DNA of 64,000 nucleotides from contig OX411547.1 in the NCBI GenBank assembly GCA_948146395.1, positions 30,546,614-30,610,613 on the forward strand, read 5' to 3'. Positions 32,031 to 43,690 of this stretch are shown here, piece by piece; position 1 is the stretch's first letter; every line of letters starts with the position of its first letter. The notes under the pieces were generated by a model that had not been told where the DNA came from, ran no database searches, and saw only the letters and a program-made list of their open reading frames with translations. The DNA comes from Fragum whitleyi (lineage: Eukaryota; Mollusca; Bivalvia; Cardiida; Cardiidae). A program made the position numbers and the translations under genes.

Positions 32031-33131
32031 AACTGATAATGATTGCATAAATTTGCGAAAACAGAACAGAAAATATCGGACGTATAAAGTATGTAGCCGA
32101 TATGTTTAGTCTATGTTCATCGGAAGCCTCACGGATAAGAGCGGATGAAAGCTAAAAATGAGTTACAGAGTGCATTCGTGACGTATTCAAATAGCGCAAA
32201 AAGAGGGTGTATAAAGCATTAGACATATACACCACGTATGCTGAGCGGAAACAAAATGGATAAAGCGCGGATCATTAAATTTTACGTAATGCATACGCTT
32301 ACATACTTAAATATCCGCGTTACTCACCTTTTATATACTTTTCGTATACCTGATAATTCCGCCCTCTGTACTTTTTCTTCCAAAGCGGATTAGAGTTCCA
32401 TGGATGCCTAACGGATGGATTGAGGATACAGCGGAAGTATAACGGATGGTATCCGATACCGGTAGCGTTTTTCCTCGCAATGTTTCGCATTTACATCGTA
32501 CTTAGCGGAAAGTTTATCCGCTTTACAAGTTTTGTGCACCTTAAAACTTTCTGTGTGAATGAAATCACAATGAACGGTGGCTCGACTGACAGAGTGGATG
32601 CAAAGCGGTTGTACAGGGTAAGAAACAGATGCAAAGCGTCTTGTCAGCGGGTGTAAAGATTTGTGTATGTTTTACATCCCCAATGCATCCGTAGGTGCAG
32701 TGGGACAGGGCCATTAAACTTTCTGCACGGATGAAATTACAATGGACGGACACTCTACAGACAAAGCGTATGTAAATGGTAAGAAATAAATGCAATAAAT
32801 GTGTACGGATGTAAATATTTTCATACGTTTGTCATCCCAAAAGCATCCGTAAGTGCAGTAGGACCAGGCCTTTAAGATTAAAATAAGAACAAGAGGACCA
32901 AGTTAAAAAGATTATTTGATTGACCTATCATTTTAAATAACAGTAATAAACGTAATGTTCTATAACAAGACAATAACATATACTAAGAAACAATGTCCAA
33001 TGTACCAAGCTCAGACTTCAAACTAAAGCGGTCGCAAGACTAAGTAATAACCCCCTCCAGTTCTTTCTCTCAGCATAGTGCCTGAGTACCCAAAAATAGG
33101 ACACTTCCTTGGGTCATGAGCTATAAATGTA

Positions 33132-34840
33132 AACAAGAGGACCATTGGCCCTTAAACGCTCACCTGTTGCATGGCTTAACAAAATTCAAAGATATCAAGA
33201 AGTTAACATTTCAGACAAATATGTTGCCTCTAAAGTACTAAAAAAAGTGTTTGACCCTCTATCAAACTCGTGTAAGCTTTCATGACAAACATACTGACCA
33301 AAATACATAATTTTCAATCAAAGAGTGCACACAAGGATTTATATAAATTTGACCCGTTGACCTCATTTTGGACCCAACTTGACCCAATTTCAAACTTAAC
33401 CTTGGTTTCATTCAAACATTCTGATGAAGTTTCAAGATATTTGAGTAAACAAAGGTTTTTCTAAGATTTTGACCCATTTTTGACCCACTTGACCCTATTT
33501 CAAACTTGACTGAGATTCGATGGAGACAAACATTCTGACCAAGTTTCAAGACATTTGGGCCAAAAATGTGGCCTCTAGAGTGCACAAAAGGTTTTTTCTA
33601 AGATTTGACCCCTTGACCCCATTTATGACCCCACTTGACCCAATTTCATACTTAACCAAGATTTGATGTTGACAAACATTCTGACCAAGTTTTAAGACAT
33701 TTGGGCCAAAAATATGGCCTCTAGAGTGCACACAGGGTTTTTCTAAGATTTGACCCCTTGACCCCATTTTTGACCCCACTTGACCCATTTTGGAACTTGA
33801 TCGAGATTTGATGGAGACAAACATTCTGACAAAGTTTCAAGACAATTGGACCAAAAATGTGGTTTTTCGAGTGCACACAAGGTTTTTCTAATATTTGACC
33901 CTGTGACCTAGTTTTTGACCCCACTTGACCCAAATCCAAACTTGATCGAGATTTGATGGAGACAAACATTCTGACCAAGTTTTAAGACATTTGGACCAAA
34001 AATATGGCCTCTGAAATGCACACAAGGTTTTTCTAAGATTTGACCCCTTGACCCTCTTTTTGACCCCATTTGACCTTATTTCCAACTTGACTGAGATTTG
34101 ATGGAGACAGACATTGTGACCAAGTTTCAAGACATTTGGGCCAAAAAATGTGGCTTCTAGAGTGCACAAAAGTTTTTTCTAAGATTTGACCCCTTGACCC
34201 CATTTTTGACCCCACTTGACCCAAATCCAAACTTGATCGAGATTTGATGGAGACAAAAATTCTTACCAAGTTTCAAAGCATTTGGGCCAAAAATGTGGCC
34301 TCTAGAATGCACACAAGGTTTTTCTAAGATTTGACCCCTTGACCCTCTTTTTGACCCCACTAGACCTAATTTCGAACTTGACTGAGTTTTGATGGAGACA
34401 GACATTGTGACCAAGTTTCAAGACAATTGGGCCAAAAAATGTGGCTTCCAGAGTGCACAAAAGTTTTTTCTAAGATTTGACCCCTTGACCCCAATTTTGA
34501 CCCCACTTGACCCAATTTCGAACTTGATCGAGATTTGATGGAGACAAACATTCTCACCAAGTTTCAAAGCATTTGGACCAAAAATGTGGCCTCTAGAGTG
34601 CACACAAAGTTTTTCTAAGATTTGACTCCTTGACCCCATTTTTGACCCAACTTGACCCAATTTCGAACTTGACCGAGAGTTAATGGAGACGAACATTGTG
34701 ACCAAGTTTCAAGACATTTTGGGCCAAAAATGTGGCCTCTAGAGTGCACACAAGATGTTGATGGACGACTGGACCACGGACGCTGGACACAGCGTGATCA
34801 CAATAGCTCACCTTGAGCACTTCGTGCTCAGGTGAGCTAA
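33132..34840 (+). mobile_element. Helitron-like element, family A, copy A5
   Basis: Ends AACAAGAGGACCATTGGCCC then CGCTCACCTG, and GCTCACCTTGAGCACTTCGT then GCTCAGGTGAGCTAA. About eleven monomers, a third subtype with GAGTGCACACAAGG, TTTGATGGAGACAAACATTC and AAGTTTCAAGACATTTGGGC. The first two are diverged. The flanking gap 32876-33131 shows nothing recognisable. Confidence 0.8.
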
Positions 34841-35166
34841 AAAAAGTTTCATAATTCTAACCCAATTCCTTTTTGAAGCCCAGAAACTGCTTTTGAATAA
34901 AGTTCAATTATGACCTTAACCTTTCTGATTGCAAAAAATAGGGCATGTCCTCAAGGCATGGGAAACAATTGTATAGAGTTTCTTGATTCTAGGTATCTGG
35001 ATCTCGAGTTTGAGTCCAGAAACGAAAAAGTAGTAAGTCAGACGGACGCACAAACAAACATGGAGAAACCAATATACCTCCCTTTACATCATAGGTTGGG
35101 GTTTGATGAATGTTTTAATCAACATTTTAATTACTACCAGTTATGTCTAAATTGTAGAAATGTTCC
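34841..35166. other. Gap between Helitron-like elements
   Basis: Includes TATGACCTTAACCTTTCTGA and a stretch ending GTAAGTCAGACGGACGCACA, resembling the 3' part of another tandem-core element, but no ends could be fixed. The 90-residue plus-strand ORF is not supported as a gene. Confidence 0.35.
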
Positions 35167-35868
35167 AACTAGAAAGCCATGAACGGCTTGTGTCGCTCCA
35201 CAGGCTTGAATTTCTTGTAACAGGAAATCTAAGTTTTGACAAGATTTTTAGATATTTTGGGTTCTACTGATGTTGAAATGGTTTTCAAAGTTTCCACTAT
35301 TATAACATATAGAGAAATGACCTCCGCTCATAAAAGACATATTCTTCATCAAATCACAATAATTTTTGGCTGCATGATTATAGATCACCCAAGGATCATA
35401 CTAATGAAGTTTGATTGATATCCATCAGTTACATTCCGAGAAAATGATTTTCAAAGTTTCCACTATATAACATATAGGGAAATGACCTGCGCCCATAAAA
35501 TACATATTTTTCATACAACCACAATAGTTCCTGGTAGACTGATAAAAGGTCACCCAAGGATCATTCATGTAAAATTTGGTTGATATCTATCAGTTAGATT
35601 CTGAGAAAATAATTTTCAAAGTTTCCACTATATTACATGTAGAGAAATGACCTCCGCCCATACAATACATATTTTTCATCTGATCACAATAATTTTTGGT
35701 AGACTGATAAAAGGTCATCCAAGGATCATATATGTAAAATTTAATTGGTATCCATCAATAAGAACCTGAGAAAAGTCACTTTTTACCATATTTGGAAATT
35801 AGCCACGCCCATTAAATCCATGTTTTTTATTGGATCAAAATTTCTTGAACGAGCCAGTGGAGCTAAAA
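35167..35868 (+). mobile_element. Helitron-like element, family C (copy 1)
   Basis: Starts AACTAGAAAGCCATGAACGG with the subterminal GTCGCTCCACAGGCT, and ends GAGCCAGTGGAGCTAAAAA, its inverted partner. The core is three to four monomers of ~165 bp (ATTTTCAAAGTTTCCACTAT at about 35281, 35447 and 35612). The ends resemble family A in layout, but the subterminal repeat and monomers are different. Confidence 0.65.
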
Positions 35869-35994
35869 ACCTGTAAGTATTAATGATAGAGTTTATATGT
35901 TCTGGCCAAACACTTTCTTTACATTAAATAATTGTGTATGACCTCAAACCTGGAAGTATTTTCAAAGGCATTTTTAAACCACAACTCAGCCACC

Positions 35995-36130
35995 GTCATA
36001 GCGCAGTCGGAAACACATCAGATTGTCATATAAGAGGACCTGGGTTCGATCCCCGACGAGGGCACTCATTCTTTCCGACTATTTGTCTCTTACCAATGGG
36101 TTGATAAATCGTAGACGTATGGCTTAGCAG
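35995..36130 (+). mobile_element. SINE S1 head (3'-truncated)
   Basis: GTCATAGCGCAGTCGGAAAC (A box), CTGGGTTCGATCCCCGACG (B box), TTTCCGACTATTTGTCTCTT and GGGTTGATAAATCGTAGACG, then the sequence departs from S1 just upstream of the family C element at 36179. Confidence 0.7.
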
Positions 36131-36178
36131 GCTGAGGCTTATTTTGAGCTCAAAATTTTTGAACGAAATCTCCTCCTA

Positions 36179-37272
36179 AACAAGAGACCCAAGAGGGCCT
36201 GTATCGCTCCACTGGCTTTAAAATCTTTAGACTTTCATTAAATAAAGCTTACTTTAAATGAATTTATTAACACTCCAAAATCTCCTAATACCTATTTTAT
36301 AAAGATTAACTGGTTCTGGTCCATATTTCACCAAAATACTCAATCACAATGAACCTGCAACCCTTTACCCATCTTATTAAAACATAAGGTTCAGAAGGAA
36401 ATGTCGTTCAAAGATTTCGGGCTCAAAAAAGGCCCCACCTGCCACGCCCTTAATTATGGACCCATCAAAATTTCTTGCACAATTTAAGTAAATTGTCATC
36501 CAAGAAACATTCTGGTTAAGTTTCATTGAAAATGGCTGAGTGGTTCCGGAGGAGAAATCTTTCAAAGATTTTGGCCTCAAAATAAACCCGCTCTGCCACA
36601 CCCAAATTTATGGGCCAATCAAAATTATGCAAATAATCTTTTAAAAGAGACACTCATGGATCATTCTGGTAAATTTTATTGAAATCAGCCAAGTGGTTCA
36701 GGACAAAATGTCATTCGAAAAATTTGGGCTCAAAATAGGCCCCGCCCTGCAACGCCCACAGTTATGGGCCAATCAAATTTTCTTGAACAATTTAAGTAAA
36801 GGGTCACCCAAGGAACATTCTGTTAAAGTTTCATTGAAATCGACCCAGTGGTTCAGAAGGAAATATCATTCAAAGATTTCGGGCTCAAAATAAACCCCGC
36901 CCTGTCACACCCATATTTATGGGCCAATCAAAATTTCTTGAACAATTTCAGTAAAGGGTCACCCAAGGAACATCCATGCCAAGTTTCATTGAAATTGGCC
37001 CAATGGTTTGGGAGGTGAAGATTTTTAAAGATTTCAAAGTGAAAAAATGCCACGCCTTGCCACGCCCATATTTGGGGGTCAATCAAAATTCTTTGAACAA
37101 TTTAAGAGGGGGGCCACCCAAGGATCATTTCTACCAAGTTTCGTTAAAATCTGCCCATTGGTTTGGGAGGAGGAGATGTTTAGAGTAAAAGTTTACGCAC
37201 AGACACACACACGCACGACAGACACTCCGCCATGACAATAGCTCGCTGGCCTTCGGCCATTTGGGCTTAAAA
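36179..37272 (+). mobile_element. Helitron-like element, family C (copy 2)
   Basis: Starts AACAAGAGACCCAAGAGGG then TCGCTCCACTGGCT; ends AATAGCTCGCTGGCCTTCGG then CCATTTGGGCTTAAAA. The core is five monomers of ~154 bp marked by GGGCTCAAAATA (about 36419, 36573, 36726, 36881 and 37035). Plus-strand ORFs such as 36693-36893 and 36976-37188 are monomer readings. Confidence 0.7.
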
Positions 37273-37689
37273 CTGGGCAGATTTCGATGAAAATTTATCA
37301 GAATGTTTCTTTGGTGACCCTTTTCAAAAATTGATTGGAAATTTTGATTGGCTCATAAATATTGGCATGGCAGGGCGCAGCATATTTCGAGCCCAATGCA
37401 GGTTCATGGTGATTGAATATACTCAGAACATAAAATTAAGCGCCACTAAGTTTTAAGTTCATAAAATTTCTATCGAAAACTTTAATAACGTATCTATGTT
37501 GTCAAACGGTTAGAACAAGCTTGTAGCTATTGATTAAAAACCGTTTTGGATGCACGTGCATATTCAGCAAGTCTCGTGCAATGACTGTAAAGCCAGGGCT
37601 CGTGCAAAGTGGAAAATCAGCTCTTTTATCAGAGATACTTATGTCGTGTAGCTCGTGCAATTGTTTACATTTCGATTTGAAACTCAGTC

Positions 37690-38040
37690 ATGGCAAGGCG
37701 TAGATTATCTACAAATGAAAGATGGCAAATAATTGGAATGCGAGATTCTAGGATGTCTTGTAGAGCCATTGCCAGACAGCTGGGGTATCACCACAGTGTC
37801 ATAACACGTTTGGTACAAAAACACGCACAGACAAACAACGTTAAGGACGGTGTCAGATCTGGATGCCCTAAAGTAACGTCTATACGAGAGGATAGAGCAC
37901 TTTTGCGTCACGTCAGACGTCTGCCCTTCACCAGTGCGCCTGTACTAAGGGACAACTGGAATACACACAGACAGGTATCAAGACTCCTTCCCTATTGCAG
38001 CCCTTATCAAACAGCTTGGTATATATTAGCGAATCTTTAA
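37690..38040 (+). pseudogene. Tc1/mariner-like transposase N-terminus (truncated)
   Basis: The 116-residue ORF opens MARRRLSTNERWQIIGMRDS and has two helix-turn-helix segments. The first, residues ~8-45, includes SCRAIARQLGYHHSVITRLV. A linker SGCPKVTS (the usual RSGRPR-type AT-hook linker with R to C) follows. The second, residues ~66-90, is REDRALLRHVRRLPFTSAPV. This is the bipartite paired-like DNA-binding domain of Tc1-type transposases. After about residue 93 the sequence no longer fits and ends early, so the DDE catalytic domain is missing. Family transposases are ~340 residues. The upstream gap 37273-37689 and downstream 38041-38124 show no matching inverted repeats. Confidence 0.7.
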
Positions 38041-38124
38041 TACAGTCTTGTGTCTTCAGTCAAATACTTTAGAAGTCTGTAAAGATAAAGGAGAATTACT
38101 TCAGGCTGTCATAATCATGAGATA

Positions 38125-38176
38125 AACAAGAGGCCCATGACAAGAGCTTGCTGGCTTTTGCCAGGGGAGCTAAAAA
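38125..38176 (+). mobile_element. Minimal family C-like element (ends only, 52 bp)
   Basis: AACAAGAGGCCCATGACAAG is followed directly by AGCTTGCTGGCTTTTGCCAG and GGGAGCTAAAAA. It has the 5' start, a hairpin (CTGGCTTTTGCCAG) and the 3' AGCTAAAA, with no core. It could be an internally deleted copy. Confidence 0.5.
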
Positions 38177-38334
38177 TGACTTGTCATGCACTTTTTTCGC
38201 AAAAATATTGTGGGAAAAAAATGAATAGGTTATGATGAATTGTTTGTTTCAGCATCAGATCTATTTATCTTTGAGTGAACAACAAAGGCTATATGTTCAC
38301 AAGTAGCTTTGCAAATGTAACCCGCAATTGAATT

Positions 38335-38412
38335 TTCGACTCCGTTGGGATTCGAACCCGTGACCTCTTCATCCCAAAGCGAGTGCTCTACCAAATCACT
38401 ATAAAAGCTAGC
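38335..38412 (-). repeat. tRNA-like sequence (SINE head or tRNA relic)
   Basis: Minus strand: TAGTGATTTGGTAGAGCACT (A box), CTCGCTTTGGGATGAAGAGG, then CACGGGTTCGAATCCCAACG (perfect B box and T arm). The anticodon stem and acceptor stem do not pair, so it is more likely a SINE head or tRNA pseudogene than a working tRNA. Confidence 0.5.
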
Positions 38413-38562
38413 TTGTACGGCAAGGTAGTACAATCACCCCTTAGACACAACCCGGCTACACAATAATTGAGTGAAAAGCAGGCAGTAAAGGCTAATATCA
38501 GAATGCACATTCAATTTGATGAACTTTGGCTATATTGTTGACCAAAGCATTGTATGCATAGA

Positions 38563-40470
38563 GGATAATCGATTGTTTCAGTGTATGATCAAATTATAAT
38601 TCACTTTGTGGTCAACAAAAGCTGTATTTTGAGAGTAAATGTAGCTTTTGTCATTCACAAAATGAAAAATCAATCAATCTTACTAAAATACAAGCAATTA
38701 TTCAATTGCTTTAATGCAACTAGAGAGCCATAGTGGCCCTAAATTGCTCACCTGAGTGAACTGTCAAAAATTGTTTAAAGTAGACTAAGAAAGGATGAGG
38801 AATTCTGACCAAATTTCAGGTTAATTGGGCAAAAAATGATGCCTCTACACTGCTTACAAGGTTTTTCTAAGATATGATCCCATGAACAAGTTTTTGACCC
38901 CACTTGACCCAATTTCAAACTTGACCTAGATTTCATCAAGATGACCATTGCTTACCAATTTTCAGATTATTTGAGCAAAAAATATGGCTTCCAGAGTGTC
39001 TACAAGGTTTTTCTATGATTTGACCTAGTGACCTTGTTTTTGACCCCATTGGACCCAATTTGGAACTTGAACTAGATTTCATTAAGAATATCATTCTGAC
39101 CACTTTTCAGGTTGATTGAGCAAAATATACCAGTTTGAGAGTGTCTACAAGGTTTTTTCCAGATTTGACCCCATGACCTCATCTTTGACCCCACTTGACC
39201 CAATTTTGAACTTGTTCAAAATTTCATCAAAACAGTCATTCTGACAAAATTTCAGGTTGATCAGGCAAAAAATGAAGCTTCTAGAGTGTCTACAAGGTTT
39301 TTCTAAGATTTGACCCTGTGACCTTAATTTTAACCCTACTTGACCCAATTTCGAACTTGTCCGAGATTTCATCAAGACAATCATTCTGGCCAAATTTCAG
39401 GTTGATCGGACAAAAAATATGGCTTCTAGAGTGTCTACAAGGTTTTTTTAATATTTGACCCCAGGACCCCTTTAATGACCCCACTTTGACCCAATTTCGA
39501 ACTTGTCTATAATTTTATCAAGACTCATTCTGACAAAATTTCAGGTTGATCAGGCAAAAAATGAAGCTTCTAGAGTGCCTACAAGGTTTTTTTAAGATTT
39601 CACCCTGTGACCTTATTTTTGACCCTACTTGACCCAATTTCGAATTTGTTTGAGATTTTATCAAGACAATCATTTTGACCAAATTTCAAGTTGATAGGAC
39701 AAAAAATATGGCTTTTAGATGGCATACAAGGTTTTTCTAAGATTTGACCCCTTGACCTCATTATTGACCCCACTTGACCCAATTTCGAAATTATTCGAGA
39801 TTTTATCAACACATTTTGACTAAATTTCAGGTTGATCGGGCAAAAAATGAAGCTTCTAGGGTGTCTACAAGGTTTTTCTACTATATGACCCCAGGACCTC
39901 ATTTTTGACCCCACTTGACCCAATTTCGAACTTTTCCGAGTTTTTTATCAAGACAATCATTCTGACCAAATTTCAGGTTGATTGAGCAAAACATGTGGCC
40001 TCTAGAGTGTCTACAAGGTTTTACTAAAATTTGACCCCATGACCTTATTTTTGACCCCACTTGACCCAATTTCGAACTTGTTCAAGATTTCATCAAGACA
40101 ATCATTCTTACCAAATTTCAGGTTGATCGGGCAAAAAATGAGGCCTCTAACGACAAGACGCACGAGGGACATCACTCGACCACAAAAGCTCACTTTGAGT
40201 TTGAGCACTTTGTGCTCAGGTGTAGCTAAAATGAGACAAAACATGAAAAAAATTGAGAAAAATTTTCATAAAGGGTGTCATTTTACTTGTAATTTCTATG
40301 CAACCTTCATGGTGACGTCTCTTATTTTGCTCTGCTTAGATGACATCAAATAGGTTGAAATGAATAAAAGCTGAGTTTAAGTTTTTGATAATTTAACTGG
40401 TTAGGCAGTGATTTTATCAAAATGATAATCTACCATTATTTCTTGATAAAACAATGAAAAGCATTAACGA
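38563..40470. mobile_element. Foldback element, family H (copy 2), split by family A
   Basis: Left part 38563-38717 (TAGAGGATAATCGATTGTTT ... CAATTGCTTTAATGCAA) and right part 40231-40470 (AATGAGACAAAACATG ... AAAGCATTAA) together match the uninterrupted copy at 3170-3596. The interruption is family A copy A6. Confidence 0.7.
38718..40230 (+). mobile_element. Helitron-like element, family A, copy A6
   Basis: Left AACTAGAGAGCCATAGTGGC then TTGCTCACCTGAGT; right TTTGAGCACTTTGTGCTCAG then GTGTAGCTAAAA. Both ends carry several substitutions, so it is older than A4. About ten monomers (TCTAGAGTGTCTACAAGG subtype). Inserted in family H at TTTAATGCAA|AATGAGAC. Confidence 0.75.
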
Positions 40471-40607
40471 TATTAGGAATAACAATTAGCAGTTTGGGTA
40501 TGATTGATGTATTATTTTTCATTCAAAATTCACTAAATCTGATACCCATAAGTTTTGCTAAAATTGATAGGGCTCACTGACTTCTCTCTGAATTCATGCC
40601 TTGACCT

Positions 40608-41908
40608 AACAAGAGGGCCATGCTGGCCCTTAATCGCTCACCTGAATTAACAATCTGAAAACGTTTTTCTAAGATTCGACCCCGTGACCTCGTTTTTGAC
40701 CCCACTTGACCCAATTTCGAAATTGTCCGAGATTTCATCAAGATTATCATTCTGACCAATTTTCAAGTTGATTGGGCTAAAAATATGGCCTCTAGAGTGT
40801 CCACAAGGTTTTTCTAAGATTAGACCATGTGACCTAGTTATTGACCCCACTTGACCCAATTTCAAACTTGTCCAAGATTTCATCAAGATAATCATTCTGA
40901 CCAATTTTCAAGTTGATTGGGCTAGAAGTATGGCCTCTTCGAGTGTCCTCATGGTTTTTCTAAGATTTGACCCCGTGAACTAGTTTTTGACCCCACTTGA
41001 CCCAATTTCGAACTTGTCCAAGATTTTATCAAGATAATCATTCTGACCAATTTTCAGGTTGATTAGGCTAAAAATATGGCCTCTAGAGTGGCTACAAGGT
41101 TTTTCTAAGATTTGACTCTGTGACCTAGTTTTTGACCCCACTTGACCCAATTTCGAACTTGTCCGAGATTTCATCAAGATTATCATTCTGACCAATTTTC
41201 AGGTTGATTGGGCTAAAAATATGGCCTCTAGAGTGTCCACAAGGTTTTTCTAAGATTTGACCCCGTGACCTAGTTTTTGACCCCACTTGACCCAATTTCG
41301 AACTTGTCCAAGATTTCATCAAGATAATCATTCTGACCAATTTTCAGGTTGTTTGGGCTAAAAATATGGCCTCTAGAGTGTCCACAAGGTTTTTCCAAGA
41401 TTTGACCCTGTGACCTAGTTTTTGACCCCACTTGACCCAATTTCGAACTTGTCCAAGATTTCATCGAGATTATCATTCTGACCAATTTTCAAGTTGATTG
41501 GGCTGAAAATATGGCCTCTAGAGTGTCCACAAGGTTTTTCTAAGATTTGACCCCATGACCTAGTTTTTGACCCCACTTGACCCAATTTTGAACTTGTCCG
41601 AGATTTCTTCAAGATTATCTTTCTGACCAATTTTCAGGTTGATTGGGCTAAAAATATGGCCTCTAGAGTGTCCACAAGGTTTTTCTAAGATTTGACCCCG
41701 TGACCTAGTTATTGACCCCACTTGACCCAATTTCGAACTTGTCCAAGATTTCATCAAGATAATCATTCTGACCAATTTTCAGGTTGATTGGGCTAAAAAT
41801 ATGGCCTCTAGAGTGTCCACAAGATAATGTTGACGACGGACGACGCACGACGGAAGACGGACGACGGTCATCAAGTAACCCAAAAAGCTCACCTTGAGCA
41901 CGAGCTAA
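40608..41908 (+). mobile_element. Helitron-like element, family A, copy A7 (3' hairpin truncated)
   Basis: Left AACAAGAGGGCCATGCTGG then TCGCTCACCTGA. About eight very similar monomers (GTGTCCACAAGGTTTTTCTA) at 145-bp spacing. The right end reads AGCTCACCTTGAGCACGAGC and then TAAAAA: the descending half of the hairpin (GTGCTCAGGT) is deleted, leaving GAGCTAAAAA. Confidence 0.8.
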
Positions 41909-42009
41909 AAATAGAACTTGTGAACTGGGCTTCAGCAGATTTTAATATTTCAACAAGATTACCACCTAAAGAATGCATTCTCTTGGCAGTTGGGTGCTGG
42001 ATAGTGGAT

Positions 42010-43690
42010 AACAAGAGGGCCATTGGCCCTTAAGCGCTCACCTGAGGCAAAATAGTTTACAAAGGAAGCAAAGTGCCAACACTTCTTATTTGAAATTCAT
42101 TACTGGCTCTACAAAAGTCAAATATATCAAGACGACATACATTTGAGTCAAATATACTGCCCCTAGAGTGCACACAAGGTTTTTCTAGAATTTGACCCCT
42201 TGACCCCATTTTGACCCAACTTGACCCAATTTTGATCGATGGAGACAAACATTCTGACCAAGTTTCAAGACATTTGGGCGAAAAATGTGGCCTCTAGAGT
42301 GCACACAAGGTTTTTCTAAAATTTGACCCCTTGACCCAATTTTTGACCCCACTTGACCCAATTTCAAACTTGGCCGGGATTTGATGGAGACAAACATTCT
42401 GAATAAGTTTCAAGACATTTGGGCGAAAAATGTGGCCTCTAGAGTGCACACAAGGTTTTTCTAAAATTTGCCCCCTTGACTCCATTTTTGACCCCACTTG
42501 ACCCCATTTTCAACTTGACCGAAATTTGATGGAGACAAACATCCTTACCAAGTTTCAAGACATTTGGGCCAAAAATGTGGCCTCTAGAGTGCACACAAGG
42601 TTTTTCTAAAATTTAACACCTTGAACCCATTTTTGCCCCCACTTGACCCAATTTTAAACTTGACCGAAATTAGATGTAGAAAAACATTCTGACCAAGTTT
42701 CAAGACATTTCGGCCAAAAATGTGGCCTCTAGAGTGCACACAAAGTTTTTCTAAAATTTGACCCCTTGACCCAATTTTTGACCCCACTTAACCCAATTTC
42801 GAAATTGACCAAGATATGATGGAGACATACATTCTGACTAAGTTTCAAGACAATTGAGCCAAAAATGTGGCCCCTAAAAGTGCACACAAGGTTTTTCTAA
42901 AATTTGACCCCTTGACTCCATTTTTGACCCCTTGACCCCATTTTCAACTTGACTGAAATTTGATGGAGACAAACATCCTTACCAAGTTTCAAGACATTTG
43001 GGCGGAAAATGTGGCCTCAAGAGTGCACACAAGGTTTTTCTAAAATTTGACCCCTTGACCCCATTTTTGACTCCACTTAACCCAATTTCGAAATTGACCT
43101 AGATATGATGGAGACAAACATTCTGACCAAGTTTCAAGACATTTGAGCCAAAAATGTGGCCTCTAGAGTGCACACAAGGTTTTTCTAAAATTTGACCCCA
43201 TTTTTGACCCCACTTGAGCCAAATTCAAACTTGACCAAGATTTGATGGAGAGAAACATTCTGACCAAGTTTCCAGACATTTGGGCCAAAAATGTGGTCTC
43301 TAGAGTGCACACAAGGTTTTTCTAAAATTTGACCCCCTTGACCCCATTTTTGACCCAACTTGACCAAATTTTGAACTTGACTGAGATTTTATGGTGACAA
43401 ACATTCTGACCAAGTTTCAAAACATTTGGGCCAAAAATTTGGCTACTGGAGTGCACACAAGGTTTTTCTTAAATTTGACCCCTTGACCCCATTTTTGACC
43501 CCACTTGACCCAAATCGAACTTGACCGAAATTTGATGGAGACTTACATTCTGAATAAGTTTCAAGACATTTGGGCCAAAAATGTGGCCTCTAGTGTGCAC
43601 ACAAGGTAAAGTTTGACGACGGACGACGGACGCCGGACAGCAGCCCATCACAATAGCTCACCTTGAGCACTTGGTGCTCAGGTGAGCTAA
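42010..43690 (+). mobile_element. Helitron-like element, family A, copy A8
   Basis: Left AACAAGAGGGCCATTGGCCC then GCGCTCACCTGA; right GCTCACCTTGAGCACTTGGT then GCTCAGGTGAGCTAA. Monomers of the A5 subtype (TGCACACAAGGTTTTTCTAA, GATGGAGACAAACATTC) at 145 bp. Family B copy 2 follows it with no spacer. Confidence 0.8.

Larger units (their letters stand above)
27905..32875. mobile_element. TIR DNA transposon (non-autonomous), split by family A element
   Basis: Left end TTTAAGGCCCGGCCCCACTG, right end the complement of TTAAAGGCCTGGTCCTACTG (32852-32875). Without the 28601-32030 insertion the element is ~1.54 kb. Its left part (~595 bp) is duplicated in tandem (27905-28503 and 28504-28600 plus 32031-32550), and its right part (~160 bp, ACTTTCTG...GCATCCGTA) is also present twice (32551-32716 and 32717-32875). 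Motifs GCGGATGG and CATACGCTTACATACTTAA recur. No transposase remains. The repeated CGGATG words probably reflect subterminal binding sites. Confidence 0.6.

Noticed and set aside
38335..38412. Possible tRNA gene (minus strand, good T arm and B box)
   Set aside because: Anticodon and acceptor stems do not pair. Kept only as a tRNA-like repeat.
28601..43690. The regularly spaced arrays resemble a CRISPR array
   Set aside because: Units are 145-165 bp with no short direct repeats separated by unique spacers, and the context is animal DNA.
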